NCBI GenBank assembly: GCA_024364735.1
Contig: JAGFNQ010005212.1
Coordinates: 247,105-311,104 of the forward strand
Length of the DNA: 64,000 nt
From: Boesenbergia rotunda
Lineage: Eukaryota > Streptophyta > Magnoliopsida > Zingiberales > Zingiberaceae
Direction: 5' to 3'
The translations under genes were made by a program, and so were the position numbers. The notes beneath the pieces were generated by a model. The model saw nothing but the letters and a program-made list of their open reading frames with translations. It was not told the DNA's origin and searched no databases. Shown here in pieces: positions 53,061 to 64,000 of the stretch; positions within the stretch are counted from its first letter, which is position 1; each line of letters starts with the position of its first letter.

Positions 53061-54651
53061 TGTTGGGTATGGCTTGGCGGGTTTCCCTAGCGAATACTTG
53101 GTTGTCCTTGAGAGACCTCTCCATGTCTACGGATTAAAATTTAATCCGAATGGAGACCCGTCTCCCAACAACCATCTCGTCATCGTATCATTCGGTACAA
53201 ATTACAACTTGGCCAATCACAAAGATTGTGCCTTGTAATTCTCCTAACCGAACGACCGTGGAAGAGACGACGAGTGGATCACCGGTTCTTGTGTTTATGG
53301 TCGGGGTCCAATTAGTTAATTATTAGCTATGATACAAAATCAAAATAATTAACTAATTCACATGAAAGACGAAGCTAAACAATAAGGCACCAAAAGAACA
53401 AAAGGAGCTATGGGAGAGAATTATACCTTCCCTTTACCTCGTAGCCTTCTACCTTATGTCCCTCCCCTCCCAGACGTCGTGTGGGTGATGAGCTACCGAG
53501 AACCGGGATCACCAAGGCACCTTCTCCCTCTTCCTTGCTTTGACCGAAACCCTAGATGGTTTCTTCTTCTTGGTTTCATCGACAGCCACCTCCACCGCCC
53601 CTTGCTTGATCACCGGCCAAAGGAGAGAGGACCACTCCCTCTTTTCCCACCCTCACTATGAATGCAAAGGGACGAAGGACTAAAAGATGAAGAAGGAGAT
53701 GGGAGAGAGCAAAACACAACTCTCCCTTGAACCCAAACCACCCGGCCACTCCAAGGTTGCCGCCAGCTCCAAACACCTCCCTTCTTGTTCTAGCGCCACT
53801 GGCGAAAAAAGAAGTTGCCTTATCCTTGTCCTAGCCTCACCCAACGCTTCAAGATGGAAGGAGATGAAGAGGAAGGAGATCAAGACAAAGAAGAGTGGAG
53901 AACCCTCCTTTCCGCCTACTCCTTTGCTCGGCCAAAACCTAAGAGAGAGAGAGGAGAGAAAGCCTAGGTTTGGGTGTTCTCTATTAGCCTTGGTTCTTGA
54001 TTCCATGGGGTATTTATAAGGCTAAGGTAGGGACCAAGAGGAGGAGTTGGATCTTGGCCCGCTAATGGATCTAAACCCGATTCATTAATTAAGATCCATT
54101 CCACTAAAGGATCTCAATTGAACTTCCTCACGAACCCCATATTTTTATATGGGCTCCACATATTATGAGTCATTCATCCCCCCGTGTTTAAGATATCGAA
54201 TGCCCGTCAATTAATTTAAACTACTGACAAATTAAATTAATTAACTTCTGGATCATTGATTAGTACCACTCAACCTTATCATCATTATGGATCAAATCCA
54301 CCTGTAGGGTTTAACATGATGAACCTTTTGAGCTCGTCAAGAGGGCATCATCATCCTGACTCACCAGGACACAGATTCCGTCAATAATCAATGGCACACC
54401 ATATAATTAATATTATTTCCCAACTTACTGGGCCTATCGATCTAACAGAATAGATCTCGCCCATTGGTAAATCAAAGAAATAATAATTAATCATATGTGC
54501 CCGCTATTATATCCGAATTTAGGGATCGTACTCCATAATAAAATCTGAGGTCCTATCCAATTATCAAGACAGTATAAATTGGATGACCTCTGGTTTTGGT
54601 CCTGCTCAAGGTACTCAAAGCACACTAGTGTAATTCTATGGTCAAGACCAA
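53061..54651 (-). mobile_element. Copia LTR (GGATGTATAC family), left arm of an inverted pair
   Basis: In minus orientation it ends at 53061 with CATACCCAACA. It is homologous to 31402-33241 and 56380-57480. Its start is cut at 54651, in sequence equivalent to about 57226 in the third copy. TATTTATAAG (54011-54020, minus TATAAATA) marks the promoter. The small ORFs at 53410-54019 are chance ORFs of LTR sequence. Confidence 0.82.
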
Positions 54652-54691
54652 CCTCACCAACCCCCATATGAAAATATGGGGGTTGGTGAGG
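54652..54691. repeat. Perfect 18-bp palindrome with GAAA loop at the inversion point
   Basis: CCTCACCAACCCCCATAT, then GAAA, then ATATGGGGGTTGGTGAGG. The right arm continues into the plus-strand LTR and the left arm into the minus-strand LTR, so this is the exact turn of the fold-back. Confidence 0.95.
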
Positions 54692-55759
54692 AAGTTCAAT
54701 TGAGATCCTTTAGTGGAATGGATCATAATTAATGGATCGGGTTTAGATATATTAGCAGGCCAAGATCCAACTCCTCCTCTTTGTCCCTACCTTAGCCCTA
54801 TAAATACTCCATGGAATGAAGAAACCAAGGTTATTTTGAGAACACCCAAACCTAGGCTTTCTCTCCTCTCTCTCTCTTAGGTTTTGGCCGAGCAAAGGAG
54901 TAGGCGGAAAGGAGAGTTCTCCACTCTTCTTTGGCTTGATCTCCTTCCTCTTCATCTCCTTCCATCTTGAAGCGTTGGGTGAGGCTAGGACAAGGATAAG
55001 GCAACTTCTTTTTTCGCCAGCGGCGCTAGAACAAGAAGGGAGGTGTTTGGAGCTGGCGGCAACCTTGGAGTGGCCGGGTGGTTTGGGTTCAAGGGAGAGT
55101 TGTGTTTTGCTCTCTCCCATCTCCTTCTTCATCTTCTAGTCCTTCTTCCCTTTGCGTTCATAGTGCGGGCTAGAAATGAGGGAGTGGTCCTCTCTCCTTT
55201 GGCGGGTGATCAAGCAAGGGGCGGTGGAGGTGGTTGTCGATGCAATCAAGAAGAAGAAACCATTTAGGGTTTCATTCAAAGCAAGGAAGAGGGAGAAGGT
55301 GCCTTGGTGATCCTGGTTCTCGGTAGCTCGTCGCCCACACGACGTCCGGGAGGGGAGGGACATAAGGTAGAAGGCTACGAGGTAAAGGGAAGGTATAATT
55401 CTCTCCCATAGCTCCTTTTGTTCTTTTGGTACCTTATTGTTTAGCTTCGTCATTTCATGTGAATTAGTTAATTATTTTGATTTTGTATCATAGCTAATAA
55501 TTAACTAATTAGACCCCAACCATAAACACAAGAACCGGCGATCCACTCGTCGTCTCTTCCGCGGTCGTTCGGTTAGGAGAATTACAAGGCACGATCTTTG
55601 TGATTGGTCAAGTTGTAATTTGTACCGAACGATACGATGACGAGATGGTCGTTGGGAGACGGGTCTCCATTCGGATTATATTTTAATCCGTAGACATGGA
55701 GAGGTCTCTCAAGGATGACCAAGTATTCACTAGGGAAACTCGCCAAGCCATACCCAACA
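54674..55759 (+). mobile_element. Copia LTR (GGATGTATAC family), right arm of the inverted pair
   Basis: It is the reverse complement of about 53061-54160 with modest divergence. It ends CATACCCAACA at 55759 and is followed by a primer binding site, so it serves as a 5' LTR. About 500 bp of the LTR start are missing. Confidence 0.85.
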
Positions 55760-55761
55760 AT

Positions 55762-55773
55762 TGGTATCAGAGC
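55762..55773 (+). promoter_or_regulatory. Primer binding site, initiator Met tRNA
   Basis: TGGTATCAGAGC lies two bases after the LTR end. Confidence 0.9.
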
Positions 55774-56379
55774 TGAGGTTTCCGGTTTTGTGTATTTAGG
55801 ATTGGTTAATTTTTTGCATTTTTCATACATTATATTTTGCTGGATGATATATGGATGTGCGTAGGCTAACTTTGTGTTGCAGGCACTAGATTCCAACTTA
55901 TCATGCCTGAATATTTGATATGTGTGAATGTTTGTAAATTAATTAATCCTCGGGGTTGACAAGGCCAGGTAGTATTTAATTTTTGTAATTAAATACAACA
56001 CATATTTAGTCGATCTTATTGTTTTACTTTCGATCTAGATTTCATGTACACTACTTTATGGAGTATAGGATCGATGATGTAAATATTATCTAGTCATTTC
56101 GGCTCAGAGATCTCTCAAGGTAGCTTGCGCATAAGAGAGGGAGGAGCGGACGAGGTTACGACATGACTGGAGGCGCATTGGAGACCAAGGCCATGAGAAG
56201 TTGGAAAATCTAGAATTTTCTATTTTCATTATGTTGGTTATGTTCTTGTCGTGTATGTGTGCTTGTTAAAATTCCTCGAACTAAATTACTAAGTGGGAGA
56301 GGGACCCTAAGGGTCTCGTGGCCTCCATTACAATCCGATAAGTGATGCGAACAAGTCTGCGCGTCGACTCCATTACTAA
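55774..56379 (+). mobile_element. Leader of a copia element, plus orientation
   Basis: About 600 bp follow the primer binding site. There is no gag ORF. At about 56380 the sequence switches to an LTR of the same family in minus orientation, so the body of this element is lost. Confidence 0.6.
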
Positions 56380-57480
56380 GTTGCCTTCTCCTTGTCCTGG
56401 CCTCACCCGGCGCTTCAAGATGGAAGGAGATGAAGGGGAAGGAGATCAAGACAAAGAAGAGTGGAGAACTCTCCTTTTCGCCTATTCCTTTCCTCGGCCA
56501 AAACCTAAGAGAGAGAGAGGAGAGAAAGCCTAGGTTTGGGTGTTCTCAAAATAGCCTTGGTTTCTTGATTCCATGGAGTATTTATAGGGCTAAGATAGGG
56601 ACCAAGAGGAGGAGTTGGATCTTGGCCCGCTAATGAATCTAATCCCGATCCATTAATTAAGATCTATTCCACTAAAGGATCTCAATTGAACTTCCTCACC
56701 AACCATCATATTTTTATATGGGCTCCACATATTATGAGTCGTCCATCCCCCCGTGTTTGAGATATCGAATGTCCATCAATTAATTTAAATTACTGACAAA
56801 TTAAATTAATTAACTTATAGATCCTTGATTAGTATCACTCAACCTTATGATCATGTTGGATCAAATTCACCTGCAGGGTTTAACATGATGAACCTTTTGA
56901 GCTCATCAAGGGGGCATCATCATTCTGACTCACCAGGACACAGATTCTGTCAATAATCAATGGTACATCATATAATTAATATTATTTTCTAACTTACCGA
57001 GCCTATCGATCTAACAGAATAGATCTCACCCATTGGTAAATCAAAGAAATAATAATTAATCATATGTGCCCGCTATTATATCGGGATTTAGGGATCGTAC
57101 TCCATAATAAAATCTGAGGTCCTATCCAATTATCAAGCCAGTATAAATTGGATGACCTCTAGTTTTGGTCCTGCTCAATGTACTCAAAGCACACTAGTGT
57201 AATTCTATGGTCAAGACCAACCACACCTAATTACACTACAACCATCCCGATGGTTTGTCCAATTCCATCTCGGCTGTGAGCCTCTGCTTATACTAGGCAA
57301 GGAACTGATAACATGATCTTCCGTGTGTCACCACACACCATGTTATCTACAATGCAAAGTAATGGACTTTTATGCATGTATCAATATAAACAAACACCTA
57401 GTGTCGTTCTGATTCTCTTTTCAAAATATAGATGGTCTTATATATAAAAAGAACAAGTCTTTTAGTATACACATCTATCA
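56380..57480 (-). mobile_element. Copia LTR (GGATGTATAC family), minus orientation, end truncated
   Basis: On the minus strand it starts TGATAGATGTGTATACTAAAAG at 57480, directly after the purine tract ATAAGTGGGAGAT. It is the 3' LTR of the copia pol to its right. Homology to 53831 and onward begins at 56380 (GTTGCCTT), so the last roughly 0.7 kb of the LTR are missing. Confidence 0.85.
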
Positions 57481-57489
57481 ATCTCCCAC

Positions 57490-59435
57490 TTATACTCAAA
57501 GACTTTGGTGTTCTCTCACTGCCATACATCTGACTCCCATATCCTCTACATGTCGGTCAAAAGCTCTAGTTGGAAGAGCTTTAGTGAAAGGATCCGCCAG
57601 GTTGTCCTCTGATGCAATCTTGGCAACAGCCACTTCTCCTCTCTTTACAATTTCTCGTATCAGGTGGTACTTAAGCTCTATGTGTTTACTCGCTTTATGG
57701 GCTCATGGTTTCTTTGAGTTTGCAACTGCACCACTGTTATCACAAAAGATTGTGATAGATCTGGGCAAACCAGGAATCACATCCAAGTCCATTATGAAGT
57801 TCCTGAGCCATACAACTTCCTTGGCTGCCTCCGAGGCTGCCACATACTCAGCTTCCATGGTAGAATCCGCCACGCATTTCTGCTTGACACTCCTCCAAAC
57901 TATGGCTCCACCTCCTAAAGTAAACACAAACCCCGAGGTAGACTTATTCTTGCTCCTGTCTGACTGGAAATCTGAATCCGTATAACCCATAAGGACTAAT
58001 TGGTCTACCTGGTAAACCAGCATATAATCCCTAGTCCGTCTCAGGTATTTCAATATATGCTTTACCGTAATCCAATGTCCCTATCCAGGATTACTCTGAT
58101 ATCTGCTAACCATGCCCACGGCAAAACAGATATCTGGTCTCGTGCTCAACATAGCATACATGAGGCTTCCTACTGCCAATGCATAAGGAACCGCCTTCAT
58201 TTCCTCTATTTGCTTTGATGTTTTCGGACACATCTCCTTGGATAGAGGAACTCCATGCATGAAGGGTAGGAAACCCTTCTTGGAAATTTCCATGCTAAAA
58301 CGAGCCAGGACAGTGTCAATATATGAAACTTGGTATAAGCACAACATTCTTTTCTGGCGATCCCTTATGACCTTGATCCCAAGGATGTGTCCTACTTCTC
58401 CCAAGTCCTTCATATCAAACTGTTTTGACAGGCAAACCCTTACGTCTGATAACACTTTGACATTGTTGCCAATTAATAAAATGTCATCTACGTAAAGTAC
58501 AAGAAACACCACTACGTTTCCGTCACATCTCTTGTATACACATGACTCATCCAGACTTTGAATAAATCCGTATGACTGGATTACTTCATCAAAGTTGATG
58601 TTACAATATCACGAATCTTGCTTCAATACATAAATGGATCAATTAAGCTTGCACACTAGATGCTCTTTGCCCTTTGCAATGAACCCTTTTGGTTGCTTCA
58701 TGTAGATGGTCTCCTCAAGACTTCCAATAAGGAAAGCTGTCTTGATGTCCATCTGCCACACCTCATAATCCATATGAGCAGCAATAGATAAGAGAATCCG
58801 GATAGACTTAAGCATGACTACTGGCAAAAAGGTCTCCTCATAATCGATACCCTCTTTCTGAGTATACCCTTTCGCAACAAGCCTTGCCTGGAAGGTCTCA
58901 ACCTTCCCGTCTGATCCTCTCTTTCTCTTGTAGATCCACTTGCATCCAATGGCTTACACCATTGGGTGGTTCTACTAGCTCCCAGATGTGATTAGAATTC
59001 ATAGATTCTATCTCAGAGTTCATTGCCTTTTGCCAAGAATCTGCATCCTTATCTTGGAGAGCCTCGTCATAGGTCCAGGGATCCGGTTCATGTTTACCAG
59101 AGACCAACTCCAAAAACGCTCCCAAAAATATGAACCATTCAGGCTATCTAACAACCCTCCCACTTCGACGAGGCACCATCTGTATATCTTCTGTGAAAGA
59201 CGGTGCAGTGACTTGTGGTGTGTCCTCTTGTACAGTTGGTCCTAATGTCGGAACGTCCTCTCTTAACTCTTCAAGCACTTGTCTACTCCTGGGCTTGTGG
59301 TTCATCATATAGTCCTCTTCTAAGAATCTGACATTCGTGCTAACGATTACCTTCTGATCCTTAGGACTATAGAACAAACCACCTTTCGTTCCTCTAGGAT
59401 AGCCTACGAATAGACGTACTTCCGCACGAGATTCC
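57490..59435 (-). pseudogene. Decayed copia pol, integrase C-terminus to RNase H
   Basis: Collinear pieces run from the integrase end (RLFVGYPRGTKGGLFYSPKD) through the RT start (WQKAMNSEIESMNSN), a domain with VWQMDIKTAF, the catalytic FLVLYVDDILLIGNN, to RNase H (MGYTDSDFQSDRSKNKSTSG and DSTMEAEYVAASEAAKE). There are at least four stops or shifts: near 59125, a one- or two-base shift near 58950, a break at 58513-58640, and a stop near 58081. A SIRE-type LTR interrupts it at 59436. It belongs to the LTR at 56380-57480. Confidence 0.88.
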
Positions 59436-60169
59436 TGTAGGACCGATGCACGTGAGAGGGGGGGGTGAATCACAAGAATTTTAAAACTTTCGTTTTAAAA
59501 TCAGAGTCGATAGAAAATCGTGTGATGCTTTGAAAAACGTGCGCAGCGGAAGAATTAAAACGAAACATGAAAGCGAAAAACAATAAAAAATAAGCGATGA
59601 GTTTTACTTCGTTCGGAGCCTTCGGCGACTCCTACTCGAAGGCCCAGGCTCCTTGAACCTTTCTTGTGGGCAATCCACTAAAATTCTCTACTGGTAAACT
59701 CCCGGTAGAGCGATTCGAATACAAAATTAGGCGGAAGTGTAACAACCCTACACTTCCCCCTTAAATAATTTCAGTGCAGACAGAACAAATAAAAATGTGT
59801 TACCCAACACTTAAGATTATCTGAAGCAGCTTGGGTGTTGGGAGTGATCTTCCGGTAACAGTCAGACAGCATCGAGTCAAAGCACAAACCGCAGCAGAGG
59901 AGCGTGGAAGCCAGAGAGCGCCAAAGCTTGAACCAGACTTAAAAAAATATATGTCTTTAGAGGGCTCGCTTGCTTCTTTTTATAGTGCATCGAGCTGCCA
60001 ATATTCAATCCGATGCATGATCTTCTCAGCCCAAACTTTATCCATCAGCAAGCTATTCTTAAATAATTTAAAAATAGCTAATTAAATTAAGATAAGAATG
60101 CATTTAGAGTTAATTAAAAATGCTCCACTTAAATTAAGATAAGAATGCTCCACTTAAATTAAAATAAGT

Positions 60170-60675
60170 ATGCTCCACTTAAATTGAAAAAATAATTTAA
60201 ATAAAGTTAGCAAGCTATTCTTTGGAATAATCCAAAGATGATAACATTTCTATCCTTTGCTCCACTTAAATAAAAAATAATTTAAATAAAGTTAGTAAGC
60301 TATTTTTGGAATAATTCAAAGAAGATAACGTTTCTATCCTTTGCTCCACTTAAATAAAAAATAATTTAAATAAAGTTAGCAAGCTATTTTTTGGAATAAT
60401 TCAAAGAAGATAATGTTTCTATCCTTTGCTCCACTTAAAGTAAAAAAATAATTTAAAGTTTAAACTCTCGTACAGAATAACATTTTATCATTAGTAGGAG
60501 TAATTTTATTCTCAAATAAAATAAGAAATACGAATAATTTAAATGAGAGTTTATCCTCCACCGAGGCTTTAGATGAGGAATAATTTATAATTTTATTCTA
60601 AAATAAAATAAGAAATATGAATAATTTAAATGAGAGATTATCCTCCACCGAGGCTTTAGATGAGGAATAATTTTG
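60170..60675. repeat. Two AT-rich tandem repeats in the SIRE LTR
   Basis: TATCCTTTGCTCCACTTAAA recurs at 60251, 60335 and 60420 (steps of 84-85). TTATCCTCCACCGAGGCTTT recurs at 60551 and 60638 (step 87). Confidence 0.85.
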
Positions 60676-60929
60676 TAAAATTTACCTACAAAATCTAATT
60701 AGTTCACATATCAAATAAAACCTATAAAATAGAGTTAATGCAATGGACTAAGATAAGAATGCTTTTAGAGTTAATTAGACCCCGTCCAAACTTAGATAAG
60801 GATCTAACCAGGACTCAACCGAGGTCACCAAAATGACAGTCCTAAAATAGGACCCGTCCTCACTGGTTCACTCCTCCAGTGACTTACCTTACTTACCTCG
60901 TGCAACTCTACTCAACTTCTTAACCCTCT

Positions 60930-61080
60930 AGGTCTTCTCGCCAGGGCTCAACCACCCTGGTCTTTTTTCCAAGTTTCAACCAACTTGGGCTTCAGCCAGT
61001 TGTCAGGCCTCGCGAACCCAACTGGACTTCCCACCAGGACTCAACCACCCTGGACTTTAGCCTGGTGTCAGGTCCTAAGT
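60930..61080 (-). repeat. Hairpin series near the SIRE LTR start
   Basis: CCAGGGCTCAACCACCCTGG, CCAAGTTTCAACCAACTTGG, CCAGTTG...CAACTGG and CCAGGACTCAACCACCCTGG each have complementary ends. They occupy the same place in the LTR as the arrays at 20400 and 37400. Confidence 0.75.
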
Positions 61081-61193
61081 CTTTCAACCCTGCACACTTA
61101 GTAAAGAGGTCAAAACCAAAAGCAAACCTAACTTTAACCTATTTGTCATTCATCAAAACTTAAGTTTAACTATTAGTGCAAATTGCACCAACA

Positions 61194-62076
61194 ATCTCCC
61201 CCTTTTTGATGCAATTACAACCTGGGTTAAAGTTGGAAAATACCAAATAAAGTAATGAGTCCAAAAAACAATATGCAAATGATATACTCTAAGATCAGGA
61301 ATTTTTAATTTTCTAGCTTAACCCTTAAACTCTCCCCCTTTGGCATTCATCAAAACAAAGAAATAATATGTGTGCAAGCATCAGAAATAAAACACGCATT
61401 CAAGTAATATGCCAGCCAAGTAAAAAAAAATACTTTAAGTATTTGGGGAAGAGAAAAATTCTTAGCACACATTTTTAGGATAGGTGAACAATGATTTTAA
61501 GGATAGGTGAACCAACATTTTCAAAAATAATTTATATTCTAACATATTCGAAAGAGCACAAAAAGTGAAAGATTTTAACTCATGCTCCCCTTGAACCAAG
61601 TAAGAATTTTAGCCCTTTTTAGGTGTCTAACCTTAGTTACTAGCTAACTATCTAGATGATAGTAGTGTTCATTGGGTTAGTCAAGTCAAGTAATAATGTC
61701 TAGCTCAGATTTTAATTCACGACTACTTGACTTGATCACTGTAATGTGAGTATTTTACGCCCAGACTTACTGCAATGCACAGACTTAAGCATTTTGAAGT
61801 CCAGGCAAAGTCCTATACATCTCACAACCGTTCTATGTTTTGCAAGCACAAACAAGTTATCCTTAATGTGTTTTGTGAGATGCGGCTACCTAAATCTATA
61901 GGTTCATGCAGTTTTAGGGGGTCAAACTTAGGCTAAGTCCACCAATTTTTTTTTAAATGCAAGTTTGAAATACTAAAATTAAGCCAATTAAACCAAGAAT
62001 AAAAGTAATTAAGCTAATGGTCAAACAGAATATGTGAGCTGATTGTTCAAAAGAAGTAAGTGTGATCAGGTCAGTT
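61194..62076 (-). other. 3' noncoding part of the SIRE element with polypurine tract
   Basis: AAAAAGGGGGAGAT (minus, 61194-61207) precedes the 3' LTR. A second purine tract, AAAGGGGGAGAG (minus, about 61330-61342), lies further in. No envelope-like ORF is seen in the 880 bp. Confidence 0.7.
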
Positions 62077-64000
62077 CTAGTCTATAACACACATTCCTAT
62101 TAACCTTCTTAAGTTACTAAATTCAGATTCAGGGAGTGGTTTAGTAAATATATCAGCTAGGTTAGCCTTAGATTCAACATGGTTAAGTTCAATTTCTCCT
62201 TTATTAACATGATCTCTGACAAAATGATGTTTAATTTCTACATGTTTGGTCCTAGAGTGGTGGACTGGGTTTTTGGTTAGATTAATTGAACTTAGATTAT
62301 CTATAAAGATTTTGACTTTCTTAAAATCTAAGTTAAAGTCTTTTAACGTATGCATCATTCAAAGTAATTGGGATACACACTCACCCATGGCTATATACTC
62401 AGCTTCAGTGGTGGATAGGGCAATGCAGTGCTGTTTTCTACTGAACCAACTAACTAGTGAGGGCCCTAGAAGTTGGCATCCACCACTGGTACTTTTCCTA
62501 TCTAATTTACAGCCAGCATAATCTGAGTCAGAAAATCCAATAAGTTCAAATTGGGTTGTTCTAGGATACCAAATTCCTAAACTTTCTGTCCCTTTAAGGT
62601 ACCTAAATATTCTTTTAACTAGGGTTAGATGTGACTCTTTAGCACATGTTTGATACCTAGCACACATACTAACTGCAAGGAGAATGTCAGGTCGACTTGT
62701 AGTCAGGTAAAGTAAGTTGTCTATAGTACTTCTATAATATTTAAGGTCAACAGTTTTGCCATTTGGGTCACTATCTACAGTTTGATTGGTAGCCATAGGT
62801 GTTTTAATTTCTTTTGCACTATCCATTTTAAATTTTCTAAGTAGTTCTTTAGTGTATTTTTGTTGATAGACAAAAGTACCCTCACTAGTCTGTTTTATTT
62901 GTAGCCCTAAAAAGAAAGTTAATTGGCCTACTAAACTCATTTCAAATTCATTTTTCATTACCGTTATAAAATCTTGCAAAAAATTTGAGTTAGTTGAGCC
63001 AAATATTATATCATCTACATATACTTGGGCTATAAAAATATCAGTTTTTAAGGTTTTAACAAATAGTGTTGGGTCAATTTTGCCTTGGTTAAAACCTTTA
63101 GATACTAAGTGGTTAGACAGTCTTTCATACCAAGCCCTAGGGGCTTGATTAAGTCCATATAGGGCATTTTTAAGTTTAAAGACATAGTCAGGGTGTTCTA
63201 AGCTTTCAAAACCAGGGGGTTGTCCTACATAAACCTCTTCCTTAATTAGGCCATTTAGGAAGGTTGACTTAACATCCATTTGATACAATTTGAATCCTTT
63301 ATGGGCTGCATAACTTAAAAGCATCCTAATAGACTCAAGTCTAGCTACAGGGGCATAGGTTTCATCATAATCAAGTCCTTCTACTTGGCTAAACCCTTTA
63401 TCTACTAACCTAGCCTTATTCTTGACTGTTTCACCTTGTTCGTTAAGTTTATTCCTAAAGACCCATTTGGTTTCAATAAACTTTTTGTCTTTAGGTAAGG
63501 GTACTAAATCCCAGACTTGACTACGTTCAAATTGGGCTAACTCCTCTTGCATAGCTATGATCCAATCAGGGTTATGTAAAGACTCTTCCACTGATTTTGG
63601 TTCAATTTTGGAAATTAAAGCAATCTGGCTAAGGTTTCTTAAGGCTGACCTAGTTTGAACCCTTAGTTCTGGATCACCTATGATTTGATCAATAGGGTGG
63701 GCTGAGCTAACTTGAATTGTTCTGGTTTGGTTAGGTGAAGGTTCAGTCAGATCATGGTCTTGGTCCTTAATTGGGCTTTCATCTGGGTCAGTACTGGACC
63801 TAACAAAATCAATTGGTTGGTAGGTGGTTTGATCAGAGTTATTTGGGTCAGATTTTTCATCAAATTTTACATTTGTAGTTTCTTCAATTCTTAGGGTAGT
63901 TTTGTTATAAACTCGATAGGCTCTACTGGTAAGGGAATAACCTACAAAGATACCTTCCTCAACCTTAGATGTAAACTTTCCTAAGTGTTCTCTAGTATTT
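62077..64000 (-). pseudogene. SIRE-type copia pol, continues past the right edge, one stop
   Basis: The minus-strand frame is open from the window edge (integrase C-terminal part, EHLGKFTSKVEEGIFVGYS) through the RT (KWVFRNKLNEQGE, KLYQMDVKSTFLNGL, catalytic QVYVDDIIFGS) and RNase H (GFSDSDYAGCKLDRKSTSGG, LSTTEAEYIAMGE) to ADIFTKPLP and the stop at 62077. The only lesion is TGA at 62359-62361 in place of a conserved TGG codon (QLL-stop-MMHTL). The copy at 15782-17034 has TGG there. The N-terminal part lies outside the window, so overall integrity is unknown. The 3' LTR at 59436-61193 belongs to it. Confidence 0.93.

Larger units (their letters stand above)
59436..61193 (-). mobile_element. 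SIRE-type 3' LTR, minus orientation
   Basis: On the minus strand it starts TGTTGGTGCAATTTGCAC (61193) after AAAAAGGGGGAGAT and ends TTCACCCCCCCCTCTCACG..GGTCCTACA (59436), 1758 bp. It contains hairpin-like repeats (60930-61080), two AT-rich tandem repeats (about 84 bp at 60170-60470 and 87 bp at 60500-60675), and a TATA box (minus GCACTATAAAAAG, 59976-59988). The 5 bp beyond its end are ATTCC; the other end of the element is outside the window. Confidence 0.9.

Noticed and set aside
53410..56633. Repeated ORFs with identical peptides (for example MKKEMGESKTQL)
   Set aside because: They recur because the same LTR is present several times in both orientations. No known domain is present.
61194..62076. 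Possible envelope-like gene after the SIRE pol
   Set aside because: No frame longer than chance is open on the minus strand between the pol stop and the LTR.

Overview
This window is repetitive nuclear DNA of a flowering plant. The evidence is plant-type Ty1/copia and Ty3/gypsy retrotransposons with initiator-Met-type primer binding sites, a plant mobile domain gene with GT-AG introns, and a eukaryotic tRNA-Phe(GAA) without an encoded CCA end. A monocot is plausible from the element mix, but I cannot establish the species. I see no prokaryotic gene, no rRNA and no CRISPR array.

Positions 1-9858 hold the most unusual object: a tandem array whose unit is usually about 960-985 bp. Each unit carries one well-preserved tRNA-Phe(GAA) sequence plus about five decayed tRNA-Phe-like copies, all on the + strand and each followed by a homologous AT-rich spacer. 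The array reads as a higher-order satellite grown from a tRNA-Phe gene with its spacer. Its right end (9740-10240) is a 249-bp duplicated chimera of array sequence and the 3' tip of a Ty3/gypsy element.

Positions 10238-22239 hold two tail-to-tail copies of a Ty3/gypsy LTR (10238-12218 and 12899-15781), a SIRE-type LTR fragment between them, the 3' half of a SIRE-type copia pol (15782-17034), and an LTR element carrying a spliced gene that resembles the putative plant transposon protein family (18200-19821) with its 3' LTR (20287-22239). Positions 22240-30100 hold the 3' part of another element with an envelope-like membrane ORF, then two LTRs of one family flanking only 264 bp. Positions 30100-31110 are the 5' half of a plant mobile domain gene on the minus strand, cut by the retroelement.

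Positions 31402-64000 are nested retrotransposons. There are copia LTRs, a Tat-like Ty3/gypsy RT/RNase H region with two solo LTRs that keep perfect 5-bp target duplications (GCTGC, ACTCG), and two copies of one copia family in opposite orientation joined at a single N (43953). Further right come a fold-back LTR inverted repeat centred on 54670, a decayed copia pol (57490-59435), and the 3' LTR and pol of a SIRE-type element that runs off the right edge.

Several LTRs share a modular plan: tandem short hairpins, then an array of one kind of short palindrome (GATCGGTC, GTCGAC or GGCGCC type), then a TATA box. The same palindrome array appears in unrelated elements, and is present in one and absent from the other of two related LTRs. 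This and the tRNA satellite are the two signals most worth pursuing.
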